DNA of 64,000 nt from Streptomyces sp. NBC_00083 (lineage in GTDB: Bacteria; Actinomycetota; Actinomycetes; Streptomycetales; Streptomycetaceae). A program made the translations under genes and the position numbers. The notes under the pieces were generated by a model, which saw only the letters and a list, made by a program, of their open reading frames with translations, made no database searches and had not been told where the DNA came from. Each line of letters begins with the position of its first letter. The stretch's first letter is position 1. This document shows positions 9,537 through 18,087 of the stretch, one piece after another. The DNA lies in assembly GCF_026343295.1 (NCBI RefSeq), contig NZ_JAPELY010000005.1, positions 310,001 to 374,000 of the forward strand, in the 5' to 3' direction.

Positions 9537-11705
9537 ATGCGCACAGAGGACGTCCTGGCCGCTATCGCGACTGGCCTGTGGCGCTGGGACAACGCCTCCG
9601 GGACGGTCACCCTCGACGCCGAGGCCGCCCGGCTCCTGGGGCTGCCCGCGCGGCCCGCCACGCTCACCGAGGCGGCCGCACGGTCCCGCTTCCACCCGGT
9701 CGACTGGAACGAGGTCGACGGCATCGTGCACCTCGCCCTCGCCGAGGGCACCCTCGCCGAGGTCCGGCTGCGGATCATGGATGAGCACGGCCACGTCCTG
9801 CGGACCGTGCGCAGCCGCTCCAAGCCCGTACTCAACGGCAGCAGCTACCTGCTCATCGGCACCATCCAGGAGGTCGCCGAGCCCCAGCCCGGCACCACCG
9901 CAGCGCACCCCTCCATCACCGGCGACTGGCGGCGTTCGCGCGAGGCGTTCCTGCTCGACGCGGGCCGCGCGCTCGCCGAGGCGCGCTCCACGTCGGAGGT
10001 GCTGCGGGTCGCGGCCTCGCTCTCCATGCCGGGGTTCTCGCCGGACGGGCTCGCCGTGTTCGGGGTGGCCGGCGAGCGGCTGACGATCATCGGGCACCAC
10101 GGGCACAACCCGGGGGACGACGGCCCGTTCACGGACATGGCGCTCGACACCGACTATCCGGCCGCCGACGTCGTGCGCAACGGGCGGGCGATCTATCTGC
10201 CGAGCCCGCAGGAGTACCGGCGCCGCTTCCCCGCCACCTGGCCGATGGCCCAGCGCTTCGACCGGCAGTCGTGGGCGTTCGTCCCGCTGATCGTGGCGGG
10301 GCGCACGATCGGCGCGTGGATGGCGGCGTTCAAGCACCCGGTGGCGTTCACGCCCGACGAGCGCTCGGTGCTCACCACGGTGGCCCGCATGCTGGCGCAG
10401 GCCCTGGCCAGGGCGGGCGAGGCGGAGAACGAGCGCGAGTTCTCGCTCGGCCTGCAGCGCTCCATGATGCCGACGCTCGGCCCGGAGATCCCCGGCATGA
10501 CGGTCGCCGCCCGCTATGTGCCGACCGGCGGCGGCCTCCAGGTCGGCGGCGACTGGTACGACATGATCCCGCTGCCCGGCGGCTCCAGCACGGACGGCGG
10601 AGGCGGGCGCTTCGCGCTGGTCATCGGCGATGTGCAGGGGCACGACGTGCGGGCGGCCGGGCTGATGGGCCAGCTGCGGATCGCGCTGCGGGCGTACGCG
10701 AGCGAGGGCCACAGCCCCGACGCGGTCCTCTCCCGCGCCTCCCGCTTCCTGTACGGCATCACCGAGTCGTACGGGCTTCCCGAGCCCACGGGCGACGGAC
10801 ACGACGGCTACACCGACAACGCGCCGCGCTTCGCGACGTGCCTGTACATCGAGGTCGACCCGGCCACCGGCACCCTCGACATCGCCCGCGCGGGCCACCC
10901 CGACCCGGTGATCCGCACCGCCGACGGCACCGCCCTGATCCGCCCGACCGCGGGCGGCCTCCCCCTCGGCATCGAGGCGGACTCCGACTACCCGACGACC
11001 CGGCTGGTCCTCGACTCCGACGAGACCATCATGATCTGCACGGACGGTCTGATCGAGACCGGCGGGCACGACATGGCGAGCGGCTGGACGCGGCTGCGGC
11101 CGGTCCTCGAACTGCACACCGGAGACAGTCTGGAGCAGCTCGCCGACGAGCTGGTCCAGGCCGTGCACGGGCCCTCCTCGCACCACACGACGGGCCCGCT
11201 CGTGGACCGCCGCGAGGACGACATCGCGCTGCTCCTGCTGCGCCGCAACGATGTCGCCGCCCCGCTGGGCACCACGCCGCCCGAGGTGGTCCGGCGCACC
11301 GCCCTGACCGTGGCCCAGGCCGAACCGCAGCAGATCGCGGGCGCCCGCAGACAGCTGCGCGAGCTGCTGCACGACTGGGCGGACGAGGAGCAGGTCGACT
11401 CGGCGGTCCTGATGATCTCCGAGATGATCACCAACGTCCTGGTCCACACCGACGGCGACGCCCTGCTCGTGGCCGAGGCGCGAGGCCCCCTGGGCACCCG
11501 CCGCCTGCGCGTGGAGGTCGCCGACGCCAGCGACGAACTCCCCCACCGCCGCCGCCCCGGCGAGATGGCCTCCAGCGGCCGGGGCCTGATCCTGATGGAG
11601 ATGCTGGCGGACGCGTGGGGGGTCGACCCGCGGGGCGACGGCAAGTCGATCTGGTTCGAGCTCTACGAGTCGGGACCGGCCGGGGCGGACAACCCGGCGG
11701 CCTGA
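9537..11705 (+). CDS. PAS-GAF-SpoIIE phosphatase-HATPase signalling protein
   Basis: 722 aa with four modules. A PAS-like domain (about 1-115; RLLGLPARPATLTEA, then FHPVDWNEVDGIV) is followed by a GAF domain (about 135-290). The PP2C/SpoIIE phosphatase domain (about 305-540) shows GGDWYDMIPLPGG, VIGDVQGHD and CTDGLIETG metal-binding Asp motifs. The C-terminal GHKL ATPase of the RsbW/anti-sigma type (about 575-715) carries the N-box MISEMITNVLVHT and G-boxes (VADASDELP, GRGLILMEMLADAWG). It probably combines phosphatase and switch-kinase activity in an anti-anti-sigma pathway; the sensed signal and the partner are not visible nearby. It is convergent with the AI-2E-type gene, and the coding ends overlap by 43 bp. 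Confidence 0.88.
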   Translation: MRTEDVLAAIATGLWRWDNASGTVTLDAEAARLLGLPARPATLTEAAARSRFHPVDWNEVDGIVHLALAEGTLAEVRLRIMDEHGHVLRTVRSRSKPVLNGSSYLLIGTIQEVAEPQPGTTAAHPSITGDWRRSREAFLLDAGRALAEARSTSEVLRVAASLSMPGFSPDGLAVFGVAGERLTIIGHHGHNPGDDGPFTDMALDTDYPAADVVRNGRAIYLPSPQEYRRRFPATWPMAQRFDRQSWAFVPLIVAGRTIGAWMAAFKHPVAFTPDERSVLTTVARMLAQALARAGEAENEREFSLGLQRSMMPTLGPEIPGMTVAARYVPTGGGLQVGGDWYDMIPLPGGSSTDGGGGRFALVIGDVQGHDVRAAGLMGQLRIALRAYASEGHSPDAVLSRASRFLYGITESYGLPEPTGDGHDGYTDNAPRFATCLYIEVDPATGTLDIARAGHPDPVIRTADGTALIRPTAGGLPLGIEADSDYPTTRLVLDSDETIMICTDGLIETGGHDMASGWTRLRPVLELHTGDSLEQLADELVQAVHGPSSHHTTGPLVDRREDDIALLLLRRNDVAAPLGTTPPEVVRRTALTVAQAEPQQIAGARRQLRELLHDWADEEQVDSAVLMISEMITNVLVHTDGDALLVAEARGPLGTRRLRVEVADASDELPHRRRPGEMASSGRGLILMEMLADAWGVDPRGDGKSIWFELYESGPAGADNPAA

Positions 11706-12943
11706 CCGCCCCCGGGCCCCTCACCGGGCGGGCCGTCCCCGGGCCCCCTGCGGGCCGCGCCCCCGGCGCCGGGGCCCGGCTGCCCGTCGCCGCCCCCGTA
11801 CCGCTTGCGCACCTCCCCCAGCACCCCGAACGCCGCCGCCGCCACCGGGACCGCGAGCAGCATGCCGACCAGTCCGGCGACGTCGGCGCCCGCGGTCAGG
11901 GCGATCATGATCATCGCGGGGTGCATCTGGACGGTGCGGCTCTGGATGACCGGTTGCAGGATGTGCCCTTCGAGCTGCTGCACCGCGAGGACGATCCCGA
12001 GGGTCCACAGCGCGGTGCCGAACCCCCGGTCGGCGAGTGCCACGAGCACCGCCACCGCGCCGGAGACGAAGGCACCCAGATAGGGGATGTACGCCCCGAT
12101 GAAGACCAGCGCGCCGAGGCCGATCGCGCCGGGCACGCCGAGGATCAGCAGGCCGACCGTGATGCAGACGGCGTCGATGAGGGCGATGAGCGTGGTGCCC
12201 CGCATGAACCCCTCGACCGCCTCGAAGGCGCGCCGCGCCATCGCCTCCACGGTGTCGCCCGCGCCGCGCGGAGCGACCGCGTGGGCCAGGCCCACCGCCC
12301 GGTCGGAGTCCTTCAGGAAGAAGAAGGTCAGCAGCAGCGCGAGCACGCTGGTCGCGATGAGCGTGCCGAGCAGACTGAGCCCCTGGAGCACCCCGCCGGC
12401 CGCGCTCGCCCCGAACTTCGACAGCAGCTTCTTGGCGTTGTCGGCGATGTTGGTGACGCCGTCGCCGCCGGCCACCCCGAAATGGTCGGCCACCCACTGC
12501 CCGGCCTGCTTCAGCGAGGCGAGGATCTGGTCCCCGGTGTCGAGGAGCGCGCTCACCACGACGTACCCGGCGCCGCCGACCACCGCCACCAGCGCGACGC
12601 AGGTGAGCCCGGCGGCGAGCGAGCGCCGCAGCCCGAGCCGGATCAGCCACCGGTGTACGGGCCCGAGCAGCGCGGTACCGAGCAGGGCGAGCAGCACGGG
12701 TGTCACGGCCGTCTTGAACACCGCGCACAGCCAGACCCCCACCCCCACGACCCCGGCGACGAGCAGCACGACGCCGCACCAGGCGGCGATCCGGCGGGCG
12801 GCTTCGGGCAGCAGATGCCTGGACGTCTCCACCCCGCCAGCCGACCACCCCCGGCCCCGGTCCGCCTCCCGGGCGGGCCACCCGAGTGACGCCCCGTCAG
12901 CCGCGGCCGATTCCGGCGGCTCCGCAATCGGCGTGCTGGACAA
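11663..12943 (-). CDS. AI-2E family transporter-like membrane protein
   Basis: 426 aa with about eight hydrophobic segments arranged as in the AI-2E (PF01594/YdiK-PerM) family. A cluster of N-terminal helices precedes an amphipathic region (GDQILASLKQAGQWV to KKLLSKFG). A conserved central block contains LLTFFFLKDSD, and the hallmark late segments are GALVFIGAYIPYLGAFVSG and GHILQPVIQSRTVQMHP. Members export small molecules or ions, but few are characterised. The listed start is TTG; a GTG at 12832, preceded by a purine-rich stretch, would give a shorter and perhaps better N-terminus. The Gly/Pro-rich tail overlaps the SpoIIE-type gene on the other strand. Confidence 0.8.
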   Translation of the reverse strand: MSSTPIAEPPESAAADGASLGWPAREADRGRGWSAGGVETSRHLLPEAARRIAAWCGVVLLVAGVVGVGVWLCAVFKTAVTPVLLALLGTALLGPVHRWLIRLGLRRSLAAGLTCVALVAVVGGAGYVVVSALLDTGDQILASLKQAGQWVADHFGVAGGDGVTNIADNAKKLLSKFGASAAGGVLQGLSLLGTLIATSVLALLLTFFFLKDSDRAVGLAHAVAPRGAGDTVEAMARRAFEAVEGFMRGTTLIALIDAVCITVGLLILGVPGAIGLGALVFIGAYIPYLGAFVSGAVAVLVALADRGFGTALWTLGIVLAVQQLEGHILQPVIQSRTVQMHPAMIMIALTAGADVAGLVGMLLAVPVAAAAFGVLGEVRKRYGGGDGQPGPGAGGAARRGPGDGPPGEGPGGGQAAGLSAPAGPDS

Positions 12944-13006
12944 GGGAGTTGACCCCTACCATCGATCCCGTCGATCGATCCCAGGACGAATACGGGGGTG
13001 CGGGGC

Positions 13007-13438
13007 ATGGGCGCGGAGGATCTGGTCCAGAGCGCGGGTACGACGGTCGTGGCGCTCATGGCCACGGACGCCTGGCAGACGACGCGCGCGGGGATCGTCG
13101 CGCTGTGGCGCCGGGTGCGTCCGGTGCAGGCCGACGAGATCGAGCTGGCGCTGGGGGAGACGCGCGAGGAGCTCCTCGCGGCGCGGCGCAACGGGGACGA
13201 GGACAGCGTCCACGACCTGGAGCGCGACTGGTGGCGCCGGGTGACCCGGCTGCTCGCCGCCGACCCCGACGCCGCCCACGACCTGGCCGCCCTCCTCGCC
13301 GAGGCCCGCGCCTCCCTGCCCCCCGAGGCCCGCCCCGACCTCCCCCCGGTCCACCTCCAGGCCCGAGCGTCGGGCAACGCCCACATCTACCAGGCAGGCC
13401 GCGACCAGCACATCGGACGCCGGGGGCGCGGCGATTGA
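13007..13438 (+). CDS. Small protein with C-terminal YQAGRDQHI motif, function unknown
   Basis: About 143 aa from the ATG at 13007; a GTG at 12998 would add three residues. The N-terminal helix (EDLVQSAGTTVVALMATDAWQT) leads into charged helices (RVRPVQADEIELALGETREELL). A Pro-rich hinge precedes the ending HLQARASGNAHIYQAGRDQHI. That short tail recurs in many Streptomyces proteins, including multi-domain signalling or conflict-type proteins, but I know of no assigned function. No catalytic motif or membrane helix is visible. It stands alone between the AI-2E-type gene (divergent) and pirin (convergent). Confidence 0.6.
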   Translation: MGAEDLVQSAGTTVVALMATDAWQTTRAGIVALWRRVRPVQADEIELALGETREELLAARRNGDEDSVHDLERDWWRRVTRLLAADPDAAHDLAALLAEARASLPPEARPDLPPVHLQARASGNAHIYQAGRDQHIGRRGRGD

Positions 13439-13450
13439 CGCATGACGACG

Positions 13451-13488
13451 CGCCCGGGGGCCGCCGGTCGACCGACAGCCCCCGGGCG
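13451..13488. terminator. Hairpin between the YQAGRDQHI gene and pirin
   Basis: Perfect 11-bp arms CGCCCGGGGGC (13451-13461) and GCCCCCGGGCG (13478-13488). The loop itself contains the palindrome CGGTCGACCG. It sits between convergent genes and probably terminates from both sides. Confidence 0.65.
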
Positions 13489-13520
13489 AAGCCGAGTTGG
13501 TGACACGCGCCTCGCGAGCG

Positions 13521-14498
13521 TTACGCCGCGGGCCCGCCCTCCGTCATCCCGTGTACCGCCGGGATCGTGCCCAGGCGGCCCTTCTGGAAGTCGTCGAAGG
13601 CCTGCTCCAGTTCGGCTCGGGTGTTCATGACGAACGGGCCGTAGTGCGCCATCGGTTCGCGGATCGGGCGGCCGCCGAGGAGGACGACCTCCAGGTCGGG
13701 GGCGTTGGCGTCCTGCTTCTCGTCCGCGCGGACGGTCAGCGAGCCGCCCTCGCCGAACACCGCGGTCTGCCCCGTGTGCACGGGCCGCCGCTCCGCGCCG
13801 ACCGAGCCGCGCCCGGCCAGGACGTACGCGAGGCCGTTGAAGTCCTCGCGCCAGGGGAGCGTGACGGACGCGCCCGGCCGCAGCGTGGCGTGCACCATCG
13901 TGATCGGGGTGTGGGTGATCCCGGGGCCGTCGTGGCCGTCGAGCGAGCCCGCGATCACGCGCAGCAGCGCGCCACCGTCCGGCGAGGTCAGCAGCTGCAC
14001 CGAGCCGCTGCGGATGTCCTGGTAGCGCGGGGCCATCATCTTGTCCCGGGCCGGCAGGTTCACCCAGAGCTGGAGCCCGTGGAAGAGCCCGCCCGACACC
14101 ACGAGCGCCTCCGGCGGCGCCTCGATGTGCAGCAGCCCGGAGCCCGCGGTCATCCACTGCGTGTCACCGTTGGTGATCGTTCCGCCACCGCCGTTGGAGT
14201 CCTGGTGGTCGAAGATCCCGTCGATGATGTACGTGACGGTCTCGAACCCGCGGTGCGGGTGCCACGGGGTGCCCTTGGGCTCGCCCGGCGCGTACTCCAC
14301 CTCGCCCATCTGGTCCATCATGATGAACGGGTCGAGGTACTTGTAGTTGATCCCGGCGAACGCGCGGCGCACCGGGAACCCCTCCCCCTCGAACCCCTGC
14401 GGAGCGGTGGTCACGGCGAGGACCGGCCGCGCCGACGCACCCTCCGACACGGTCACGCGCGGCAGGGTCAGCGGGTTTTCGACGGTCACAGCAGGCAT
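13521..14498 (-). CDS. Pirin family protein
   Basis: 325 aa. I chose the ATG at 14498 because AAGGAGGG stands just upstream; the frame stays open further without another convincing site. Bicupin pirin signatures are clear: FIMMDQMGEVEYAPGEPKGTPWHPHRGFETVTYI with metal-binding His residues, TAGSGLLHIEAPP, and GLFHGLQLWVNLPARDKM. Pirins are Fe-containing cupins; some have quercetin dioxygenase activity and others are redox-sensitive co-regulators. Dyad sequences 31-54 bp upstream may be an operator. Nothing in the neighbourhood fixes the substrate. Confidence 0.88.
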   Translation of the reverse strand: MPAVTVENPLTLPRVTVSEGASARPVLAVTTAPQGFEGEGFPVRRAFAGINYKYLDPFIMMDQMGEVEYAPGEPKGTPWHPHRGFETVTYIIDGIFDHQDSNGGGGTITNGDTQWMTAGSGLLHIEAPPEALVVSGGLFHGLQLWVNLPARDKMMAPRYQDIRSGSVQLLTSPDGGALLRVIAGSLDGHDGPGITHTPITMVHATLRPGASVTLPWREDFNGLAYVLAGRGSVGAERRPVHTGQTAVFGEGGSLTVRADEKQDANAPDLEVVLLGGRPIREPMAHYGPFVMNTRAELEQAFDDFQKGRLGTIPAVHGMTEGGPAA

Positions 14499-14528
14499 GG
14501 GACGGCCCTCCTTGCGGGGATGCTCTAC

Positions 14529-14552
14529 GTTCAAAGTAGTTGAATGCTGAAC
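14529..14552. promoter_or_regulatory. Nested dyads upstream of pirin
   Basis: TTCAA-AGTAG-TTGAA (14530-14544) lies within the wider pair GTTCA (14529-14533) and TGAAC (14548-14552). This AT-rich, doubly symmetric stretch is unlike its GC-rich surroundings and suits a MarR- or HxlR-type operator. No such regulator gene is adjacent. Confidence 0.4.
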
Positions 14553-14619
14553 ATCCTGCAAGGCGCGGTTCATTCCCGGGGCGCTCCGGGCGGGACCGGC
14601 GGTGGGTCCCGGACACACC

Positions 14620-14655
14620 TCGGGCCCGCGTCCCGGGGGAGGGACACGGGCCCGA
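14620..14655 (-). terminator. Terminator after the SseB-like gene
   Basis: Fifteen-bp arms with a single mismatch (14620-14634 and 14641-14655) around a 6-nt loop, 26 bp past the stop of the minus-strand SseB-like gene. Confidence 0.65.
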
Positions 14656-14680
14656 AGCCGTACGGAATCGGCGCGCCCGG

Positions 14681-15142
14681 CTAGCCGTACATGCGCCGCA
14701 TCGCGAAGTCGACCATCTGCTCCACGGCCTTCGCGTCGAACACCATCCGGTGGTCGCCCTCCATGTCGAGCACGAAGCCGTACCCGGTCGGCAGGAGGTC
14801 GATCACCTCGGCGCCGGTGATCACGAAGTACTTGGACTCCTTGCCGGCGTACCGGCGCAGCTCCTTCAGCGACGTGAACATCGGGATCACCGGCTGCTGG
14901 GTGTTGTGCAGCGCCAGGAACCCCGGGTTGTCGCCGCGCGGGCAGTACACCCGGGCCCCCGCGAAGATCTGCTGGAAGTCCTCGGCCGAGAGCGAGCCGG
15001 TCGTGAAGGCCCGCACCGCGTCGGCGAGCGAGGGCGGCGACGGCTCCGGGTACAGCGGCTGCTCGCCGTACCCGCCCTGCATCTGCTGCTGGGGCGGGGC
15101 GTACTGCTGCTGTGCGCCCGGGTTCTGGTCGTAGCCGTACAT
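14681..15142 (-). CDS. SseB-like protein
   Basis: 153 aa from the ATG at 15142; the frame extends upstream but is low-complexity there. The first 35 residues are Gln/Tyr/Pro-rich (MYGYDQNPGAQQQYAPPQQQ) and probably disordered. The rest (about 40-153) resembles the SseB N-terminal domain, with AGARVYCPRG, then VIPMFTSLKELRRY, then GYGFVLDMEGDHRMVFD. SseB-like proteins of actinobacteria are common and uncharacterised; E. coli SseB affects serine sensitivity. It is divergent from the acyl-CoA dehydrogenase gene, with 269 bp between them. Confidence 0.7.
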   Translation of the reverse strand: MYGYDQNPGAQQQYAPPQQQMQGGYGEQPLYPEPSPPSLADAVRAFTTGSLSAEDFQQIFAGARVYCPRGDNPGFLALHNTQQPVIPMFTSLKELRRYAGKESKYFVITGAEVIDLLPTGYGFVLDMEGDHRMVFDAKAVEQMVDFAMRRMYG

Positions 15143-15200
15143 GGCCCCCAGCCTACCGAGGCGGCCCCCCGGCGAACACCTCCTCCCGGGCCCCGAACCC

Positions 15201-15260
15201 GGAGGAGGAAGGGGAAGAGGAACCGCGGAAGGAAGGGGAAGGAAGGGGAAGGAAGGGGAA
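15201..15260. repeat. Purine-only tract with tandem GGAAGGGGAA units
   Basis: Three tandem copies of GGAAGGGGAA (15231-15260) and a fourth at 15207-15216. The stretch is nearly all purine on the plus strand over 60 bp. It lies between the divergent SseB-like and acyl-CoA dehydrogenase genes and has G-quadruplex or triplex potential. Confidence 0.6.
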
Positions 15261-15330
15261 CGGTCACTTCCGGATCGCGGGAGTTTCTCTGCCTGACACG
15301 TCACAGTTCCCGGCCAGAGGTTGCGCGTTA

Positions 15331-15345
15331 TTACCGACGGGTAGC
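15331..15345 (+). promoter_or_regulatory. TACC-N4-GGTA dyad upstream of acyl-CoA dehydrogenase
   Basis: TTACCGACGGGTAGC contains TACC (15332-15335) and GGTA (15340-15343), about 70 bp before the start codon. A second GGTA follows near 15374. The form fits TetR-type (FadR/FasR-like) operators often found before actinobacterial acyl-CoA dehydrogenase genes. Confidence 0.4.
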
Positions 15346-15411
15346 ATCATCGGAGGTACTGACCTACTTGCTGGTAGATGTAACCGACACCCTGCTTACG
15401 GAGCCGTCGCC

Positions 15412-17247
15412 ATGGGGCACTACAAGTCGAATCTCCGCGACATCGAGTTCAACCTCTTCGAGGTGCTCGGACGCGACAAGCTGTACGGCACCGGCCCGTT
15501 CGGGGAGATGGACGTCGACACCGCCAAGTCGATCCTGGAGGAGATCGCCCGTCTCGCCGAGAACGAGCTGGCCGACTCCTTCGCGGACGCCGACCGCAAC
15601 CCGCCGGTCTTCGACCCTGCCACCAACACCGCACCGGTCCCGGCGTCCTTCAAGAGCTCCTACAAGGCGTTCATGGACTCCGAGTACTGGCGGCTCGGCC
15701 TGCCCGAGGAGATCGGCGGCACCGTCTCGCCGCGCTCCCTGATCTGGGCCTACGCGGAGCTGCTGCTCGGCTCGAACCCCGCGATCTGGATGTACTCCTC
15801 CGGCCCGGCCTTCGCCGGCATCCTCTTCGCCGAGGGCAACGAGGCGCAGAAGAAGATCGCCGAGATCGCGGTCGACAAGCGCTGGGGCTCGACCATGGTC
15901 CTCACCGAGCCGGACGCGGGTTCGGACGTCGGCGCCGGCCGCACCAAGGCCGTCCAGCAGGACGACGGCTCCTGGCACATCGAGGGCGTGAAGCGCTTCA
16001 TCACCTCCGGTGAGCACGACATGGAGGAGAACATCCTCCACTACGTCCTCGCCCGCCCGGAGGGCCACGGCCCCGGCACCAAGGGCCTGTCGCTCTTCCT
16101 CGTCCCGAAGTTCCACTTCGACTGGGAGACCGGCGAGCTGGGCGAGCGCAACGGCGTGTACGCGACGAACGTCGAGCACAAGATGGGCCTGAAGGCGTCC
16201 AACACGTGCGAGATGACCTTCGGCGACCAGCACCCCGCCAAGGGCTGGCTGATCGGCGACAAGCACGACGGCATCCGCCAGATGTTCATGATCATCGAGT
16301 TCGCCCGCATGATGGTCGGCACGAAGGCGATCGCGACGCTGTCGACGGGTTACCTCAACGCGCTGGAGTACGCCAAGGAGCGCGTCCAGGGCAGCGACCT
16401 CTCGCAGTTCATGGACAAGACCGCGCCGAAGGTGACGATCACTCACCACCCGGACGTGCGGCGCTCGTTGATGACGCAGAAGGCGTACGCCGAGGGCATG
16501 CGCTCGCTCGTCCTCTACACCGCCTCCATCCAGGACGCGATCCAGGTGAAGGAAGCGGCGGGCGAGGACGCGAAGGCGCTCGTCGGCCTGAACGACCTGC
16601 TGCTGCCGATCGTGAAGGGCTACGGCTCGGAGAAGTCGTACGAGAAGCTCTCGCACGAGTCGCTCCAGACCTTCGGCGGCTCCGGGTACCTCCAGGAGTA
16701 CCCGATCGAGCAGTACATCCGTGACGCGAAGATCGACACGCTGTACGAGGGCACGACGGCGATCCAGGGCCAGGACTTCTTCTTCCGGAAGATCGTCCGT
16801 GACCAGGGCGCGTCCCTGAACACCCTCTCCGAGGAGATCAAGAAGTTCCTGGCGGAGCAGAACGGGAACGAGGCGCTGGGCGGCGCGCTCGACTCGCTCG
16901 CCAAGGCGGCCGTCGACCTGGAGGCGATCGTCGGCACGATGATCACTGACCTCACGGCGACCGGTGAGGACGTCAAGAACATCTACAAGGTGGGTCTCAA
17001 CACGACCCGTCTGCTGATGGCGTCGGGTGACGTGGTCGTGGGCTACCTGCTGCTCAAGGGTGCGGCCGTGGCCGCGGAGCGGCTGTCCTCGGCTTCGGTC
17101 TCGGCGAAGGACGTCGCGTTCTACAGCGGCAAGGTCGCCGCGGCGAAGTTCTTCGCGGCGAACGTGCTGCCGGAGGTCGGGATGGCTCGGGCGCTGGCCG
17201 AGTCGGTCGACAACTCGCTGATGGAGCTGGACGAGGCGGCGTTCTAG
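15412..17247 (+). CDS. Acyl-CoA dehydrogenase (long, about 610-aa type)
   Basis: 611 aa, longer than the usual 380 because of the extra C-terminal helical domain of the FadE5-like class. The start is ATG at 15412. Core motifs are STMVLTEPDAGSDVGAGRTKA (FAD/substrate loop), HIEGVKRFITSGEHDM, and the catalytic-base region DAKIDTLYEGTTAIQGQDFFFRKI. The TLYEGTTAIQ stretch holds the Glu expected to abstract the alpha proton. It oxidises medium or long acyl-CoA to trans-2-enoyl-CoA with FAD, the first step of beta-oxidation. It is monocistronic, with a dyad upstream and a very strong terminator downstream. Confidence 0.92.
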   Translation: MGHYKSNLRDIEFNLFEVLGRDKLYGTGPFGEMDVDTAKSILEEIARLAENELADSFADADRNPPVFDPATNTAPVPASFKSSYKAFMDSEYWRLGLPEEIGGTVSPRSLIWAYAELLLGSNPAIWMYSSGPAFAGILFAEGNEAQKKIAEIAVDKRWGSTMVLTEPDAGSDVGAGRTKAVQQDDGSWHIEGVKRFITSGEHDMEENILHYVLARPEGHGPGTKGLSLFLVPKFHFDWETGELGERNGVYATNVEHKMGLKASNTCEMTFGDQHPAKGWLIGDKHDGIRQMFMIIEFARMMVGTKAIATLSTGYLNALEYAKERVQGSDLSQFMDKTAPKVTITHHPDVRRSLMTQKAYAEGMRSLVLYTASIQDAIQVKEAAGEDAKALVGLNDLLLPIVKGYGSEKSYEKLSHESLQTFGGSGYLQEYPIEQYIRDAKIDTLYEGTTAIQGQDFFFRKIVRDQGASLNTLSEEIKKFLAEQNGNEALGGALDSLAKAAVDLEAIVGTMITDLTATGEDVKNIYKVGLNTTRLLMASGDVVVGYLLLKGAAVAAERLSSASVSAKDVAFYSGKVAAAKFFAANVLPEVGMARALAESVDNSLMELDEAAF

Positions 17248-17266
17248 TCGTCGCCCCGCCGCGCGG

Positions 17267-17298
17267 AGGGGCCCGGGGTGGTCGGACCCCGGGCCCCT
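17267..17298 (+). terminator. Terminator after acyl-CoA dehydrogenase
   Basis: Perfect 13-bp arms AGGGGCCCGGGGT (17267-17279) and complement (17286-17298) with a 6-nt loop, 20 bp past the stop. Confidence 0.8.
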
Positions 17299-17374
17299 TC
17301 GCCGTACCCACCCCCGGCGCGGTTCCCCGCGCCCCTGGGTGAGTGGACCCTGGCAGGGTGCTAGGTCTCGGCAT

Positions 17375-17430
17375 CCTCAACCCGTCATGGGGGTCCCCCC
17401 TGGCCCTTAAGGCCTTGGGGGAGTTTGAGG
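17375..17430. repeat. Streptomyces-type intergenic palindromic repeat
   Basis: CCTCAA (17375-17380) pairs with TTGAGG (17425-17430). Inside are GGGGGTCCCCCC and CTTGGGGGAG blocks and the palindrome GGCCCTTAAGGCC. A shortened relative occurs at 34524-34560. This layout is frequent between Streptomyces genes. Confidence 0.6.
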
Positions 17431-17501
17431 ACGGGGGCCATGGGCCGGGTGTCGGGGGGTACACGGTGCTGCGGAACCTTCCCGAGTGAAAGGTGAAGCA
17501 C

Positions 17502-17927
17502 GTGTCGTCATCCCTGGTGGAAACCGTCGACGTCAACGCCCCCGTAGCCGTCTCCTGGGCGCTCTGGAGCGACGTGACCCGCTGGCCCGCGTTCCTGAGC
17601 CACGTACGCCGCGTCGACCCCCTGGACGGGCGCCGTTTCGCCTGGCAACTGGAGCTCCCCGGCGCCGAGAAGGGCTTCGTGGCGGAGCTCACCGAGGTGA
17701 TCCCCGAGGACCGCATCGCCTGGCACACCGTGGAGGGCGTCCAGCACGCCGGCGTGGTCACCTTCCACCGCCTGAGCGACACGACGAGCCGGGTGACCCT
17801 GCAGATCGAGTACGACCCCAAGGGCTTCATCGAGCACCTCGGCGCACTCACCAACCTCGACTCGGCGCTCGCCAACTACGACCTCGGCGAATTCCAGAAA
17901 CTGGCCGAGACGACCGCGGCGTCCTGA
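17502..17927 (+). CDS. SRPBCC (START-like) family protein
   Basis: About 141 aa from the GTG at 17502, which has AAAGG at a sensible distance; a GTG at 17493 would add MKH. The sequence has the polyketide cyclase/dehydrase-like layout: ETVDVNAPVAVSWALWSDVTRWPAFLSHV at the N-terminus, WQLELPGAEKGFVAELTEV, then RVTLQIEYDPKGF and a C-terminal helix. SRPBCC folds bind hydrophobic ligands, and the small stand-alone ones are mostly uncharacterised. It lies after a palindromic repeat and before an aminopeptidase gene; no polyketide genes are nearby. Confidence 0.75.
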   Translation: MSSSLVETVDVNAPVAVSWALWSDVTRWPAFLSHVRRVDPLDGRRFAWQLELPGAEKGFVAELTEVIPEDRIAWHTVEGVQHAGVVTFHRLSDTTSRVTLQIEYDPKGFIEHLGALTNLDSALANYDLGEFQKLAETTAAS

Positions 17928-18087
17928 TCGCCCCGCCCACCGACAGCCCGGCCACGCCTCCGCTCCGGCGGGGGATCCGGGCCTTTCGGGCCCCTCCGCA
18001 GGGGCGGGAGGGCAGAGCTCCCGGGGCCAAACGGGGCAAGACGCTCGGCGCCCGAAGGCGGGGCCGGGCCGCCGTTAGGGTGGCGGC

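Noticed and set aside
9306..11546. 746-codon minus-strand frame opposite the SpoIIE-type gene
   Set aside because: Shadow frame. The plus strand has four recognisable domains in order.
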